A DNA stretch of 64,000 bases from Flavobacterium ardleyense (GCF_033547075.1 NZ_CP137891.1:1984001-2048000), one strand, 5' to 3'; shown: positions 35,287-44,756, counted from the first letter of the stretch. Numbers and translations are program-made. The notes: generated by a model not told the origin, from the letters alone.

Positions 35287-35949
35287 TTGAGACGAGAGAT
35301 TATTACTACATCTGATGGTTCAAAAACAATCCACTTGCCCGATTGGGATGAATCGTATCATTCAAAACATGGTGCTGTTCAGGAAGCGTATCATGTGTTT
35401 ATTAAAAATGGATTACGACTTTTCGATAATAGATCAATAAATATTTTGGAAATAGGATTTGGAACCGGCTTAAACGCCATAATTACATTAATTGAAGCCG
35501 AAAAGCAAAATCTTAAAGTTAATTATACGGGAATTGAAGCCTATCCTGTTTCTGTTGAAGAAGCGCTAGAAATGAATTATTTACAATCTTTAGACGCGAT
35601 AGAGAAATTGCCGTTGTTTGAAAAAATGCATCAATTTCCATTTGCAGAGCAGTTCAAACTTTCAGATAATTTTAACTTTGAGAAGCGTAATATATTTTTT
35701 AATGAAATAGACGACATCAATTCTTTCGACCTAATTTATTTTGACGCCTTTGGTTTTCGAGTTCAGCCTGAACTATGGAGCACAGAAATTTTTGAAAAAA
35801 TGTTCCATGCCCTTAAAGACAAAGGGGTCTTAGTAACATATGCTGCTAGAGGAGTAGTCAAAAGAAGTATGCAGGAAGTTGGGTTCTCGGTAGAAAAACT
35901 TGCTGGACCGCCAGGTAAGCGAGAGATGATGCGTGCTTTTAAAATGTAA
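35287..35949 (+). CDS. mnmD: tRNA 5-methylaminomethyl-2-thiouridine methyltransferase domain protein MnmD
   Basis: SAM-dependent enzyme for the last methylation of wobble-uridine mnm5s2U in tRNA. In 220 residues: NILEIGFGTGLNA (SAM binding), LIYFDAFGFRVQPELW and TYAARGVVKRSM with GPPGKREMMRA at the end. It is the stand-alone MnmD form, without the FAD domain of MnmC. The best start is a TTG at 35287; the first in-frame ATG lies far inside the fold. It closes the three-gene run. Confidence 0.88.
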   Translation: MRREIITTSDGSKTIHLPDWDESYHSKHGAVQEAYHVFIKNGLRLFDNRSINILEIGFGTGLNAIITLIEAEKQNLKVNYTGIEAYPVSVEEALEMNYLQSLDAIEKLPLFEKMHQFPFAEQFKLSDNFNFEKRNIFFNEIDDINSFDLIYFDAFGFRVQPELWSTEIFEKMFHALKDKGVLVTYAARGVVKRSMQEVGFSVEKLAGPPGKREMMRAFKM

Positions 35950-36062
35950 AATTTTCACAATCTTATTAACAGCATTTTAGTATTTCATGTTGGTATATTA
36001 AGTATATTTGGATAACAAGTTTTAACTTAGAATATATTATCCGATTAACCACATAAACTACT

Positions 36063-36260
36063 ATGAAAAGAACAATGTTTGATTACACAAAAACGATCCT
36101 TGAACGAGTTAGTTTTGATCCAGCACTATTCTGTAAAGAACTCGATAAAGCTTTGCAGATGCTATTGCCTTATGAAATTGAAAAATTGGGAGAATGGCTC
36201 TCAAATTTTATTACTGAGAATCCTGAACTCCGACCTTCATTACTATTAATTAGAGATTAA
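36063..36260 (+). CDS. Small conserved flavobacterial protein
   Basis: The 65 residues are polar and helical-looking with no membrane segment (FDYTKTILERVSFDPALF, then LPYEIEKLGEWL). I recall similar short proteins in flavobacteria without a function. It has its own terminator directly downstream. Confidence 0.7.
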   Translation: MKRTMFDYTKTILERVSFDPALFCKELDKALQMLLPYEIEKLGEWLSNFITENPELRPSLLLIRD

Positions 36261-36280
36261 CAAATTTTAGTAAAGACAAA

Positions 36281-36319
36281 AAGCCCCGAATAGCAAATGG
36301 TATTCGGGGCTTTTTTTTA
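36281..36319. terminator. Terminator between the small protein and oxyR
   Basis: AAGCCCCGAATA (36281-36292) pairs with TATTCGGGGCTT (36301-36312), followed by a T-run on the plus strand and an A-rich arm on the other. It slightly overlaps the oxyR stop. Confidence 0.88.
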
Positions 36320-37261
36320 GATGCGTTTTTTTTGCTTAGGGCCGATAATCTGTACATCGTGAAAAGTAATGGCGCCTTTTACAACCGATAAAATTACTTG
36401 ATAAAGGGCATCAATAATGTGCATTTTCAAATGCTTCTGATGATAAATTAAACTAATTTCTCTTGCGGGTTTTGGTTCTTCAAATTGTCGTAATTTATCT
36501 TTTTCGGACGGTTGCAAATCTAATGTGTGTAGATAGGGAAGTAAGGTCATACCAAATCCTTCATTACATAATTTTATAAGAGTTTCAAAGCTACCACTTT
36601 TTATTTCGAATTTATCCCGTCGAACAGAACTAAAATTACAAAGATTCAAGACGCTTTCGCGAAAGCAATGGCCATCTTGGAGTAATAGTAAATTGTCTAA
36701 ATCTAGATCTTTCACAGCCAATATTTCTTTGGTAAATAATTTATTATTCTCTGGTACGTATCCCACAAATGGTTCATAGTATAAGGGCAATTCTTTAATT
36801 TTCATTTCTTTAAGTGGAGTAGCAGCAATCGCAGCATCTAAATGGCCGTTTTTAAGATTTTCAATCAATTCTTCTGTGGTCAGTTCTTCAATAACTAGGT
36901 TAACTTTAGGATGTTTTGAGCTAAAAGTTTTGAGAAACATAGGAAGTAGAGTGGGCATTACAGTTGGAATAATTCCCAGTCGGAATTCACCACCAATAAA
37001 ACCTTTAAATTGATCGACTATATCAGACATTCTATTTGATTCGTAGATGATACTTTTAGACTGCGCTATAATCTTTTCACCAACTTCTGTGAGTTGTAGA
37101 GGTTTCTTGGTTCGATCAAAAATTAAAATGCCCAATTCTTCTTCAAGTTTTTGAATTTGCATACTAAGAGTTGGCTGCGTTACAAAACAGTGTTCTGCCG
37201 CGATAGTAAAGTTGCGATGTTCGGCAATGGCAAGTACATATTGAAGTTGGGTGATTGTCAT
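36317..37261 (-). CDS. oxyR: Peroxide-sensing LysR-type regulator OxyR
   Basis: LysR-family activator that senses H2O2 through a disulfide. The 314 residues have an N-terminal winged helix (1-60) and a periplasmic-binding-like sensor domain. DGHCFRESVLNLC places Cys199 and Cys208 at the same positions as the redox pair of E. coli OxyR (C199/C208). It is divergent from dps; an inverted repeat in the 107-bp gap overlaps its own -7 box, consistent with autoregulation. Confidence 0.93.
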   Translation of the reverse strand: MTITQLQYVLAIAEHRNFTIAAEHCFVTQPTLSMQIQKLEEELGILIFDRTKKPLQLTEVGEKIIAQSKSIIYESNRMSDIVDQFKGFIGGEFRLGIIPTVMPTLLPMFLKTFSSKHPKVNLVIEELTTEELIENLKNGHLDAAIAATPLKEMKIKELPLYYEPFVGYVPENNKLFTKEILAVKDLDLDNLLLLQDGHCFRESVLNLCNFSSVRRDKFEIKSGSFETLIKLCNEGFGMTLLPYLHTLDLQPSEKDKLRQFEEPKPAREISLIYHQKHLKMHIIDALYQVILSVVKGAITFHDVQIIGPKQKKRI

Positions 37262-37286
37262 TATAAAATATTTAGTATAAAAATAC

Positions 37287-37302
37287 CAAAACTATAAGTT
37301 TT
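37287..37302. promoter_or_regulatory. oxyR -7 box and overlapping inverted repeat
   Basis: On the minus strand TAGTTTTG (37294-37287) matches the TAnnTTTG box for oxyR. It overlaps the perfect inverted repeat AAAACT-ATA-AGTTTT (37288-37302), a plausible OxyR operator between oxyR and dps. Confidence 0.55.
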
Positions 37303-37368
37303 ATTTATAGAAAAATGAGAGAATTTTCATTAAATTTATAATTCTATTAATTCAAACCAATAAACAAT

Positions 37369-37848
37369 ATGAAAACTAATATTTTAGGATTAAGAGCAGA
37401 AGATTCTACGGTGATTATTGCAGATTTAAATAAATTATTATCCAATTATCAAGTGTATTATCAGAATTTACGTGGAATTCATTGGAATATCCGCGGAAAG
37501 CGCTTTTTTGAATTGCATGTTAAATTTGAAGAACTTTATAACGATTCTCAATTAAAGGTTGATGCAATTGCCGAAAGAATTTTAACTATTGGAGGAAAAC
37601 CTTTGCATACTCTTGAAGATTATATTGAAAATAATACGCTTAGAGTGGGTAAAAATATTTCTCAAGACGAGAAGGCAGTTCAACTTATAGTAGATTCGCT
37701 TTCTGACTTATTGAAAATTGAGAGAGAGATCCTTAATAAAACCGATGACCTCGGTGACGAAGGAACCAATTCTATGATGAGTGACTTCATTACCGAACAA
37801 GAAAAAACAATTTGGATGATGAATGCATGGTTAGAAGAAAGTCTATAG
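37369..37848 (+). CDS. dps: Dps, DNA-binding ferritin-like protein
   Basis: Dodecameric iron-storage and DNA-protection protein that uses H2O2 to oxidise Fe(II). The 159 residues show the Dps pattern NLRGIHWNIRGKRFFELH followed by FEELYNDSQLKVDAIAERI, holding the His, Asp and Glu of the inter-subunit ferroxidase site. Divergent from oxyR, its likely regulator. A hairpin terminator follows. Confidence 0.94.
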   Translation: MKTNILGLRAEDSTVIIADLNKLLSNYQVYYQNLRGIHWNIRGKRFFELHVKFEELYNDSQLKVDAIAERILTIGGKPLHTLEDYIENNTLRVGKNISQDEKAVQLIVDSLSDLLKIEREILNKTDDLGDEGTNSMMSDFITEQEKTIWMMNAWLEESL

Positions 37849-37867
37849 CACATTACCGTTATCATAT

Positions 37868-37902
37868 AAAGCCGAAAAGTAAATTTTCGGCTTTTTTTTT
37901 GC
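37868..37902 (+). terminator. Terminator after dps
   Basis: AAAGCCGAAAA pairs with TTTTCGGCTTT around a short loop, followed by a T-run. Confidence 0.85.
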
Positions 37903-38107
37903 TTTATTTTCCCTTTCTAAATCAAGATTCTAACCGTTCATAAAGGTTGGTTGACAATGTATTTAAGAAATTCAGCACCTGCTATTCAGTTAATTTCTAA
38001 TAAAAATTTATGCATAGCTAAAATTCCTTGCAATCAAATAGCAAATGTACTATTGTTATGGCTTATTTTTGCAAACATATTTTTCAAAACAAATCAATAC
38101 ATTTCTT

Positions 38108-38743
38108 ATGGCAGATTATTATAAACAAATTCTAGAAAACAATATCCAATGGGTAAAAGAGTCACTAGATAAAGATCCTCACTATTTTCGAGCCCTAGCA
38201 ACAAAGCAAACTCCGCCGCTTTTATGGATAGGTTGTTCGGATAGTCGCGTGCCTGCAAACGAAATTATAGGAGCTAGCAACGGGGAAGTATTTGTACACA
38301 GAAACATTGCCAATATGGTAATTCATACTGATATGAATATGTTGAGTGTATTAGATTATGCTGTTAATGTTTTAAAAGTAAAACATATTATTGTAGTAGG
38401 TCATTATGGTTGCGGTGGTATTAAGGCTGCAATGAATAATGATTCTATCGGAATTATTGACAATTGGATTAGACACATCAAGAATGTTTATAGATTGCAC
38501 AAAGATTTATTGGACGCTATTCCCAATGAAACTGCGCGTTTTAATGCATTTGTAGAAGTTAACGTGAAGGAGCAAGTTTTTGATCTAGCGAGAACATCTA
38601 TCGTTCAATCTGCTTGGAAGAGTGGGCAAGACGTAACATTGCATGGTTGGGCATATGGATTAAACTCTGGTATTGTAACAGATTTAGACGTAAACCTTAC
38701 AAGTGAGAAAAACCTTGATGAGGTTTATCAATTAAAATTTTAG
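38108..38743 (+). CDS. Beta-class carbonic anhydrase
   Basis: Zinc enzyme that interconverts CO2 and bicarbonate. The 211 residues carry the zinc site CSDSRVPANEI and HYGCGGI, and the LHGWAYGLNSG C-terminal segment of the Can-like group. The start is set at the ATG at 38108; the TATTTTTG box at 38064-38071 lies within the longer frame. Its last four bases overlap the stop of the convergent LETM1-like gene. Confidence 0.92.
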   Translation: MADYYKQILENNIQWVKESLDKDPHYFRALATKQTPPLLWIGCSDSRVPANEIIGASNGEVFVHRNIANMVIHTDMNMLSVLDYAVNVLKVKHIIVVGHYGCGGIKAAMNNDSIGIIDNWIRHIKNVYRLHKDLLDAIPNETARFNAFVEVNVKEQVFDLARTSIVQSAWKSGQDVTLHGWAYGLNSGIVTDLDVNLTSEKNLDEVYQLKF

Positions 38744-39945
38744 CTATTATTCTCAGAATTTTCATTAAATGTGGCAGGAAGTAGTTGCGGAATAAATTTG
38801 ATAAGAATTGGAAGCAACAAACTTCCTCCAGGCAACAAGAAGATTGCTAGGGAAGGGATAGTTTTACAGATTTCCAAAAGCTGCTTCCGTACCTTTTTCT
38901 TCTCTTTTGTGCTTAAATCTTTGTAAACGGATTTTGTTAATAGCGCCGCCAATTCGCCACTATTCGAAATTTCTTTTGCTAGTCGACTTTTATTACGCCG
39001 AATCAATGTAATTACATTTAACGACATCTGATCGTAAAAATGTCGAACGGGATTTGAATAATTAAAGTACGGTATAGACTTCTTATTGAGTAGTATAAAA
39101 CTAGAGGTTTCAGAAAGGCTATAGGAAACAAATTCATCCTCAACTTTTAGAATTTTTGCTATAGCGTACAAGAAATATTCTTCTTGACTTTCAACTATAC
39201 CATCATTCCACAGTGCCATTCCGGCGAGATCGATAAAATAGTAATGCTCTAGGTCATTGGTAAAGTAATCCAACTCCATCGCATCGAGGTCACTGATTTT
39301 TGAAATATCAGAAAATTTATTGTATCGAACTGAAGCTTCAAATAGTTTGACCAACAAATCATCGTAAGGAGTTTTTTGTGGTTTTACTTTTAGCGCAAGC
39401 GTCACAATACTTACTACAACTTCCTCTGTTTTTTTAATATACTTTTGTGGTAAATTTCCTTTCTTTAAAAATTTTAGGAATGCGAGTACATCAATAAATA
39501 GGAGTGCATTTGTGATAATATGCGAAAAATTTCTACTTACAATATCTTCATTAGTCTGAACCCTTTTGTCAATAGTAGCTTCAAGGCTTGCAGTTAGCTT
39601 GGCCGAAGGCAGCATTTTTTTGAAAAAATTCTGATTCTGAGGATGCATCTCGTTGTAAAATTGAGTTACATCGGAAAGAAATAAATCTTTCGAACTTTCA
39701 ATTTTAATCATTCGATGTAATTCAAACAAAACGTCTAGCAAAGCAACTTTCGAAATCTCGTCTTTAAGCCACCTATCGGTATTAATTGGTATTCCCGAAA
39801 CAAACGAAATAATATGGCCATAAATAAAGCCCGTTCTCCTTGTAAGGTTATAAAAAACCTCCGAAGAAACGGGCTGTACTATATTATACTGTTGTCGAAT
39901 TGAAAAATATTTTTCGACCCAACCTGTACTAGATGGATTAATCAT
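38740..39945 (-). CDS. LETM1-related protein
   Basis: The 401 residues are mostly helical; the C-terminus (about 335-395) carries the LETM1-like stretch SLAIFLLPGGSLLLPILIKFIPQLLP with basic segments before it. Flavobacterial members are annotated LETM1-related, sometimes with a biofilm link. Membrane association through the C-terminal hydrophobic segment is likely. Its stop overlaps the convergent carbonic anhydrase stop by 4 bp. Confidence 0.8.
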   Translation of the reverse strand: MINPSSTGWVEKYFSIRQQYNIVQPVSSEVFYNLTRRTGFIYGHIISFVSGIPINTDRWLKDEISKVALLDVLFELHRMIKIESSKDLFLSDVTQFYNEMHPQNQNFFKKMLPSAKLTASLEATIDKRVQTNEDIVSRNFSHIITNALLFIDVLAFLKFLKKGNLPQKYIKKTEEVVVSIVTLALKVKPQKTPYDDLLVKLFEASVRYNKFSDISKISDLDAMELDYFTNDLEHYYFIDLAGMALWNDGIVESQEEYFLYAIAKILKVEDEFVSYSLSETSSFILLNKKSIPYFNYSNPVRHFYDQMSLNVITLIRRNKSRLAKEISNSGELAALLTKSVYKDLSTKEKKKVRKQLLEICKTIPSLAIFLLPGGSLLLPILIKFIPQLLPATFNENSENNS

Positions 39946-40004
39946 TTACTGTTGTATGAGGCAAATTTATACGAAATTTCGAAAAATAATCCACTTTGAG
40001 AATG

Positions 40005-40529
40005 CTATTTTATAATTGCTGCACAGGCTGCTCTACCGCCTGCATCACCGGTTGGTTGCGTAATGAAATCATCTGCTCCTTCATGAACAATTATGGACTT
40101 ACCAACGATGTTTTTATTGTCATCATCACAACCTATACACCATTCGTCAGTACTCATAGTAATACTTCCGTTTCCGGAAGCGTCAACCGTAAAATTACCT
40201 ATATCACCTTTATGATATTCTGAAGCTCCCCATTTTCCATGTTTTTCGAATGTTGGATTCCAATGTCCTCCAGCAGATGTTGCATCAGCAGCTGAGCAAT
40301 CTCCTTTTTCATGAATATGTATCGCATGCACTCCAGGTTTCAATCCTTTAATTTTTGCTGTAAAGGTTACTTCGCCATTGCTTTCCACAAAAGTCGCAGT
40401 ACCACTGGCATTACTTCCGCTTTTAGCTTCAAGCTGCATTGTAATTTTCTGATCTGTAGAATCTGTTTTCGTTTTACATGAAGTCATTATCAACGCAACT
40501 GTAAAGCAACTTAATAGTATCTTTTTCAT
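40005..40529 (-). CDS. sodC: Cu-Zn superoxide dismutase lipoprotein
   Basis: Extracytoplasmic enzyme converting superoxide to H2O2 and O2. The 174 residues have a lipoprotein signal (lipobox IMTSC), the Cu-ligand motif HIHEKGDC, GGHWNPTFEKHG, and the C-terminal PTGDAGGRAACAAI. The disulfide Cys pair is visible (the Cys in GDC and the one in RAAC). The start is at 40529, where the lipoprotein signal begins. The 413 bp upstream (40530-40942) hold no gene; a TAATTTTG box at 40836-40843 is on the plus strand, probably for the small protein at 40943. Confidence 0.93.
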   Translation of the reverse strand: MKKILLSCFTVALIMTSCKTKTDSTDQKITMQLEAKSGSNASGTATFVESNGEVTFTAKIKGLKPGVHAIHIHEKGDCSAADATSAGGHWNPTFEKHGKWGASEYHKGDIGNFTVDASGNGSITMSTDEWCIGCDDDNKNIVGKSIIVHEGADDFITQPTGDAGGRAACAAIIK

Positions 40530-40942
40530 AGTGTTTTTATTCAAAGATAGAAAAAACAAGTGTTCACAAAAAATTCTTTGAAGTATATTTAAAATTATTC
40601 ATGATTAAGTTCTAATAAGAGAATTAAACGAAGATATTTCGCTTACGCGGAAAGAATAATGTCCATATCAACACTACTGTAAAATACAGATTTACTATTT
40701 TATGTAGCTACTGATGTTTTTAAATTGTTTCTTCGTTTGAAATGTAATTAAATTTCAGTTAATTTAGAACGTTAAACTGTATATTAGAAGAGTGTCTTAT
40801 TTGCTGAAAATGAACGTTTTATGAAATTTTTTAGTTAATTTTGTAAAACTAAAAGATAATTCTGTAAGAATTTACTAGGAGCATTATAATAAATTTGACC
40901 TATAACCAATTATAAACTATTAATTACTAAAAACAATTTATT

Positions 40943-41113
40943 ATGGGAAATTTACTTTACACAATCGCCGTTATTCTGATTATTATCTGGGCATTAGGAT
41001 TTTTTGGAATTCTAGGAGCTGGAATTGCAGGTAGTAGCTTAATTCACATTTTGTTAGTTATCGCAATCGTGGTAATATTACTAAGAGTTATATCAGGAAG
41101 AAAGCCTCTATAA
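40943..41113 (+). CDS. Lmo0937-like small membrane protein
   Basis: ATG at 40943 opens 56 codons: a MGNLLYTIAV start, two membrane helices (about 5-25 and 33-50), ending VISGRKPL. The pattern matches the small stress-associated Lmo0937 membrane family. It has a TAnnTTTG-type box (TAATTTTG, 40836-40843) about 100 bp upstream and a terminator after it, so a real transcript is likely. Function unknown. Confidence 0.8.
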   Translation: MGNLLYTIAVILIIIWALGFFGILGAGIAGSSLIHILLVIAIVVILLRVISGRKPL

Positions 41114-41149
41114 TCATGTAATTTTTAATTACGATTTAGAAAATAATAA

Positions 41150-41176
41150 AAAACCCGCTAATTTAGCGGGTTTTTT
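41150..41176. terminator. Terminator after the Lmo0937-like gene
   Basis: AAAACCCGCTA (41150-41160) pairs with TAGCGGGTTTT (41164-41174). It may serve both the small gene and the convergent acyl-CoA dehydrogenase gene. Confidence 0.88.
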
Positions 41177-41201
41177 GCGTTTTTGATGAAGTAGCTTATT
41201 A

Positions 41202-43004
41202 TTAAAAGCAATACTTATTTTCTTTTATAACCTGAGCAGCAATTGTTTCTCTAAGCTCTGCAACATTTGGAAGATTTTGATACTTCGTATATCTTCTCAA
41301 TCCCATTAGCATCATCCTTTGCATATCTCCCTCGGCAATAGACGCTATACTTTCCTTGGTCTTAGAGGTAATAATATCAACAGCATTGTATAAATAGAGC
41401 TGGGCCATTGCAATCTGTTCTTTTATTTCATCTTTGGAACGTGATTTTGATAATTTCTCAGTTCGTAATACAACAGATTCTGCCATATAGATTTCGATCA
41501 GAATATCTGATACTGCCATTAATGTTTGTTGATGTGCTTCCAAGTCAGTTCCGTACTTCTGAACTGCACTCCCAGCCACCATCAAGAATACTTTTTTCAA
41601 ATTCTCAACAATAGCTTTTTCCTCTGACATTACATCAGAATAATCTGGAGTATCGAAATCCGGAATTCCCATCAGGTCTTCTTGTACCTGCGAAGCTGGT
41701 CCTAAAAGATCTACCTGACCTTTCATAGCTTTTTTTACAAGCATTCCCACCGCAAGCATTCTATTTATCTCATTGGTACCTTCGTAAATTCTCGCAATTC
41801 TTGCATCTCTCCAAGCACTTTCCATTGGCGTGTCTTCTGAGAATCCCATTCCACCCAGAATCTGAATTCCTTCATCAGCACAATGCTGAATATCTTCTGA
41901 AACGGCAACTTTAAGTATAGAACATTCGATAGCAAATTCTTCTACACCCTTTAGCTCTGCTTCTTGGTGGGTATTTCCTTCGGCAACTCTGGCTTGTATG
42001 CGATCTTCGATAGATTTTGCCGCTCTGTAGGAAGCACTTTCACCAGCGTAACAATTAGTCGCCATCTCTGCAATTTTAGCTCTAATTGCGCCAAAGCTCG
42101 AAATTGGAACATCAAATTGGATTCTTTCGTTTGCGTACTGAACGCCATTTGAAATTACCCGTCTCTGTGCGTCCAGACAAGCGGCAGCAAGCTTAATGCG
42201 ACCAACATTTAGAGCGTTCATTGCTATTTTAAAACCATTTCCTCGTTCAGAAAGCATATTTTCGACAGGAACTTTTGTTTCATTAAAAAATACTTGACGA
42301 GTAGAAGAAGCTCTAATTCCTAATTTATGTTCTTCCGGATTCATCGAAATTCCATTAGACTCATCATTTTCTACGATAAAACCCGTAATGTTTTTATCGT
42401 CGCCTATCCTGGCAAAAACAATAAATACGCTGCAAAATCCTGCATTAGAAATCCACATTTTCTGGCCTGTAATGCTGTAATATTTGCCGTCTTCAGAAAG
42501 TACCGCTTTAGTTTTCCCTGAATTAGCATCAGAGCCAGCTCCAGGTTCAGTCAAGCAATATGCGCCAAACCATTCGCCACTAGCAAGCTTAGGAACATAT
42601 TTTTGTTTTTGTTCCTCTGTCCCATAAAGTGTAATTGGCATAGTACCAATACCAGTATGTGCTCCAAAAGCGGTAGAAAAAGAACCAGTAGCTCCAGAAA
42701 TATAGTCGCATACAAGCATTGTAGAAACAAAGCTCATTCCTAATCCACCATATTCTGTTGGAACTGCTACTCCTAATAATCCCAAATCACCTGCTTTACG
42801 CATGCATTCTTCTGTAAGTGCATAGTCTTTGTTTTCGAATCTGTTTTTGTTTGGCCAAATTTCTTTGTCCACAAATTCTTTAACCATATCTCGCATCATT
42901 AATTGCTCTTCAGAGAAATCTTCTGGAGTAAAGACATCTGCACTATCTGTTTGTTTGACAATAAATTGTCCTCCTCTGGTAATATTATTTACTGCTTCTG
43001 CCAT
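41202..43004 (-). CDS. Acyl-CoA dehydrogenase, long form
   Basis: FAD enzyme for the first oxidation of fatty acyl-CoA. The 600 residues contain the acyl-CoA dehydrogenase core (about 25-420), with YCLTEPGAGSDAN, the WISNAGFC FAD segment and IYEGTNEINRML, then a C-terminal helical extension of about 170 residues as in the long/very-long-chain type. Last gene of the beta-oxidation run, 52 bp after the thiolase. Chain-length preference is inferred. Confidence 0.92.
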   Translation of the reverse strand: MAEAVNNITRGGQFIVKQTDSADVFTPEDFSEEQLMMRDMVKEFVDKEIWPNKNRFENKDYALTEECMRKAGDLGLLGVAVPTEYGGLGMSFVSTMLVCDYISGATGSFSTAFGAHTGIGTMPITLYGTEEQKQKYVPKLASGEWFGAYCLTEPGAGSDANSGKTKAVLSEDGKYYSITGQKMWISNAGFCSVFIVFARIGDDKNITGFIVENDESNGISMNPEEHKLGIRASSTRQVFFNETKVPVENMLSERGNGFKIAMNALNVGRIKLAAACLDAQRRVISNGVQYANERIQFDVPISSFGAIRAKIAEMATNCYAGESASYRAAKSIEDRIQARVAEGNTHQEAELKGVEEFAIECSILKVAVSEDIQHCADEGIQILGGMGFSEDTPMESAWRDARIARIYEGTNEINRMLAVGMLVKKAMKGQVDLLGPASQVQEDLMGIPDFDTPDYSDVMSEEKAIVENLKKVFLMVAGSAVQKYGTDLEAHQQTLMAVSDILIEIYMAESVVLRTEKLSKSRSKDEIKEQIAMAQLYLYNAVDIITSKTKESIASIAEGDMQRMMLMGLRRYTKYQNLPNVAELRETIAAQVIKENKYCF

Positions 43005-43056
43005 TTTTCTATTTTTTTTCTATTATTGATATATAGTTTGAAACTAGTTTTAAAAA

Positions 43057-44238
43057 TTAAAACACTTCATAAATACCTGCAGCTCCCTGTCCAGTACCTA
43101 CGCACATTGTAACCATTCCGTATTTATTTCCACGATGCTTCATTTCATCAAATAATTGTACTGAAAGTTTCGCTCCAGTACATCCTAATGGATGACCAAG
43201 TGCAATTGCACCACCATTAACGTTAACTATCTCTTGATTTATATCCAACTCACGCATTACCGCTAATGATTGAGAGGCAAAAGCTTCGTTAAGTTCTATT
43301 AGTTCGATGTCCTTTAATGCCATGCCTGTTTGTTTTAATACTTTAGGAATAGCCGCAACAGGACCCATTCCCATAATTCGAGGCTCGACACCTGCAGCAG
43401 AATATCCAACAAGTCTTGCAATTGGTTCAAGATTTATCTCTTTCATCATTTCTTCGGACATTACCATCACAAAAGCAGCACCATCACTCATCTGAGAGGA
43501 TGTTCCTGCTGTAACCGATCCGTTTGCCGCAAATACCGGACGCAATTTTGCCAAAGCTGCCAGTGACGTATCAGCACGTGGGCCTTCGTCCTTATTTATT
43601 ACGTACGATCGTGTGGCTTTCTTACCTTTTTCGTCAACATAAGTTTCATTTATGGTTATCGGAACAATCTGCTTGTCAAATTTTCCTTCAGCCTGCGCTT
43701 TCAAAGCTTTTTGGTGAGAGTGAAATGCAAATGCATCTTGATCTTCACGAGATACATTAAATTGATTGGCAACTGCTTCTGCGGTAAGACCCATTCCCCA
43801 GTAATAATCTTCGTTTCCTTCTTTTGCAACCGCATAATCAGGAGTTGCGCGGTAACCACCCATTGGAATAAAGCTCATACTTTCTGCTCCTCCAGCAATG
43901 ATACAATCTGCCATTCCTGACTGAATTTTGGCTGTTGCCATTGCGATGGTTTCTAGTCCCGACGCACAATATCTATTTACTGTAACTCCAGGGACGTCTT
44001 CTATTTTTAATCCCATTAGCGAAATTAATCGCGCCATATTTAGACCTTGTTCCGCCTCAGGCATCGCATTCCCGACCATAACATCGTCAATGCGCTTTTT
44101 GTCGAAATCAGGCAGTTCATTCATTATATACTCAATGGTTTCTGCCGCCAATTCATCAGGTCTTTTAAATCTAAAAACTCCCTTTGGCGCTTTTCCTACT
44201 GCGGTTCTGTATGCTTTAACTATATAGGCTGTTTTCAT
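43057..44238 (-). CDS. fadA: Acetyl-CoA C-acyltransferase (3-ketoacyl-CoA thiolase)
   Basis: Cleaves 3-ketoacyl-CoA to acetyl-CoA and a shortened acyl-CoA. In 393 residues: VNRYCASGLETIAMA (nucleophilic Cys), NVNGGAIALGHPLGCTGA (His) and the C-terminal MCVGTGQGAAGIYEVF (second Cys). Length fits the family. It sits between the S23-type gene and the acyl-CoA dehydrogenase, presumably read from the operon that starts at the MarR gene. Confidence 0.95.
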   Translation of the reverse strand: MKTAYIVKAYRTAVGKAPKGVFRFKRPDELAAETIEYIMNELPDFDKKRIDDVMVGNAMPEAEQGLNMARLISLMGLKIEDVPGVTVNRYCASGLETIAMATAKIQSGMADCIIAGGAESMSFIPMGGYRATPDYAVAKEGNEDYYWGMGLTAEAVANQFNVSREDQDAFAFHSHQKALKAQAEGKFDKQIVPITINETYVDEKGKKATRSYVINKDEGPRADTSLAALAKLRPVFAANGSVTAGTSSQMSDGAAFVMVMSEEMMKEINLEPIARLVGYSAAGVEPRIMGMGPVAAIPKVLKQTGMALKDIELIELNEAFASQSLAVMRELDINQEIVNVNGGAIALGHPLGCTGAKLSVQLFDEMKHRGNKYGMVTMCVGTGQGAAGIYEVF

Positions 44239-44332
44239 TTTTTTAAAGTATTAAGATGGAAGTATTAAGTATTAAGGCTTAAAATAATATTAAACTAAAG
44301 TATTACGACAAGTATAATAAGAAAGACTTCAA

Positions 44333-44695
44333 TTAATTTGTATTTGTTTTTAAAGTTTTTTGCAAAGAGAAGTTCATATTTGACACTTCAACTAGTTGAG
44401 TAATTATTGAATGTACTGCATTTTCGCTTATGAGTTTTAATCTTTTTGCCAATAGTAACTGAGTTATTAATTCGAAAGTCGAGCCGTTAGCGATTCCTAA
44501 AAATTGCACAAATTCTTTATTGTGATTTCGACCGGCTCCTTCTGCTATATTGGAAGGTATCGAAACTGCACATTTCTTAATTTGATGAATCAAATTGAAT
44601 TTTTCGTCGTTTGGTAACAATGTTGAAATCTCATAAACGCTAGCTGCAATGTCCATTGATTTTTGCCAAATTTTTAATTTTTCAAAACTGTGCAT
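44333..44695 (-). CDS. Four-helix-bundle protein (S23/intervening-sequence family)
   Basis: The 120 residues match the four-helix-bundle family first seen in 23S rRNA intervening sequences: FEKLKIWQKSMDIAASVYE, SIPSNIAEGAGR and the FLGIANGSTFELITQLLLA helix. It lies inside the fatty-acid operon, flanked by AAGTATTAAG-type copies (44245-44277) and inverted CTTAATACT-type copies (44729-44756), which suggests it arrived as a small mobile cassette. Function unknown; not expected to act in beta-oxidation. Confidence 0.85.
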   Translation of the reverse strand: MHSFEKLKIWQKSMDIAASVYEISTLLPNDEKFNLIHQIKKCAVSIPSNIAEGAGRNHNKEFVQFLGIANGSTFELITQLLLAKRLKLISENAVHSIITQLVEVSNMNFSLQKTLKTNTN

Positions 44696-44756
44696 AATTT
44701 TAATTTAAACTATTATTTACCCCAACATCTTAATTCTTAATACTCAAATCTTAATA

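Noticed and set aside
37958..38128. Short frame with a hydrophobic end ahead of the carbonic anhydrase gene
   Set aside because: It overlaps the TATTTTTG box and the anhydrase start in another frame; likely chance.
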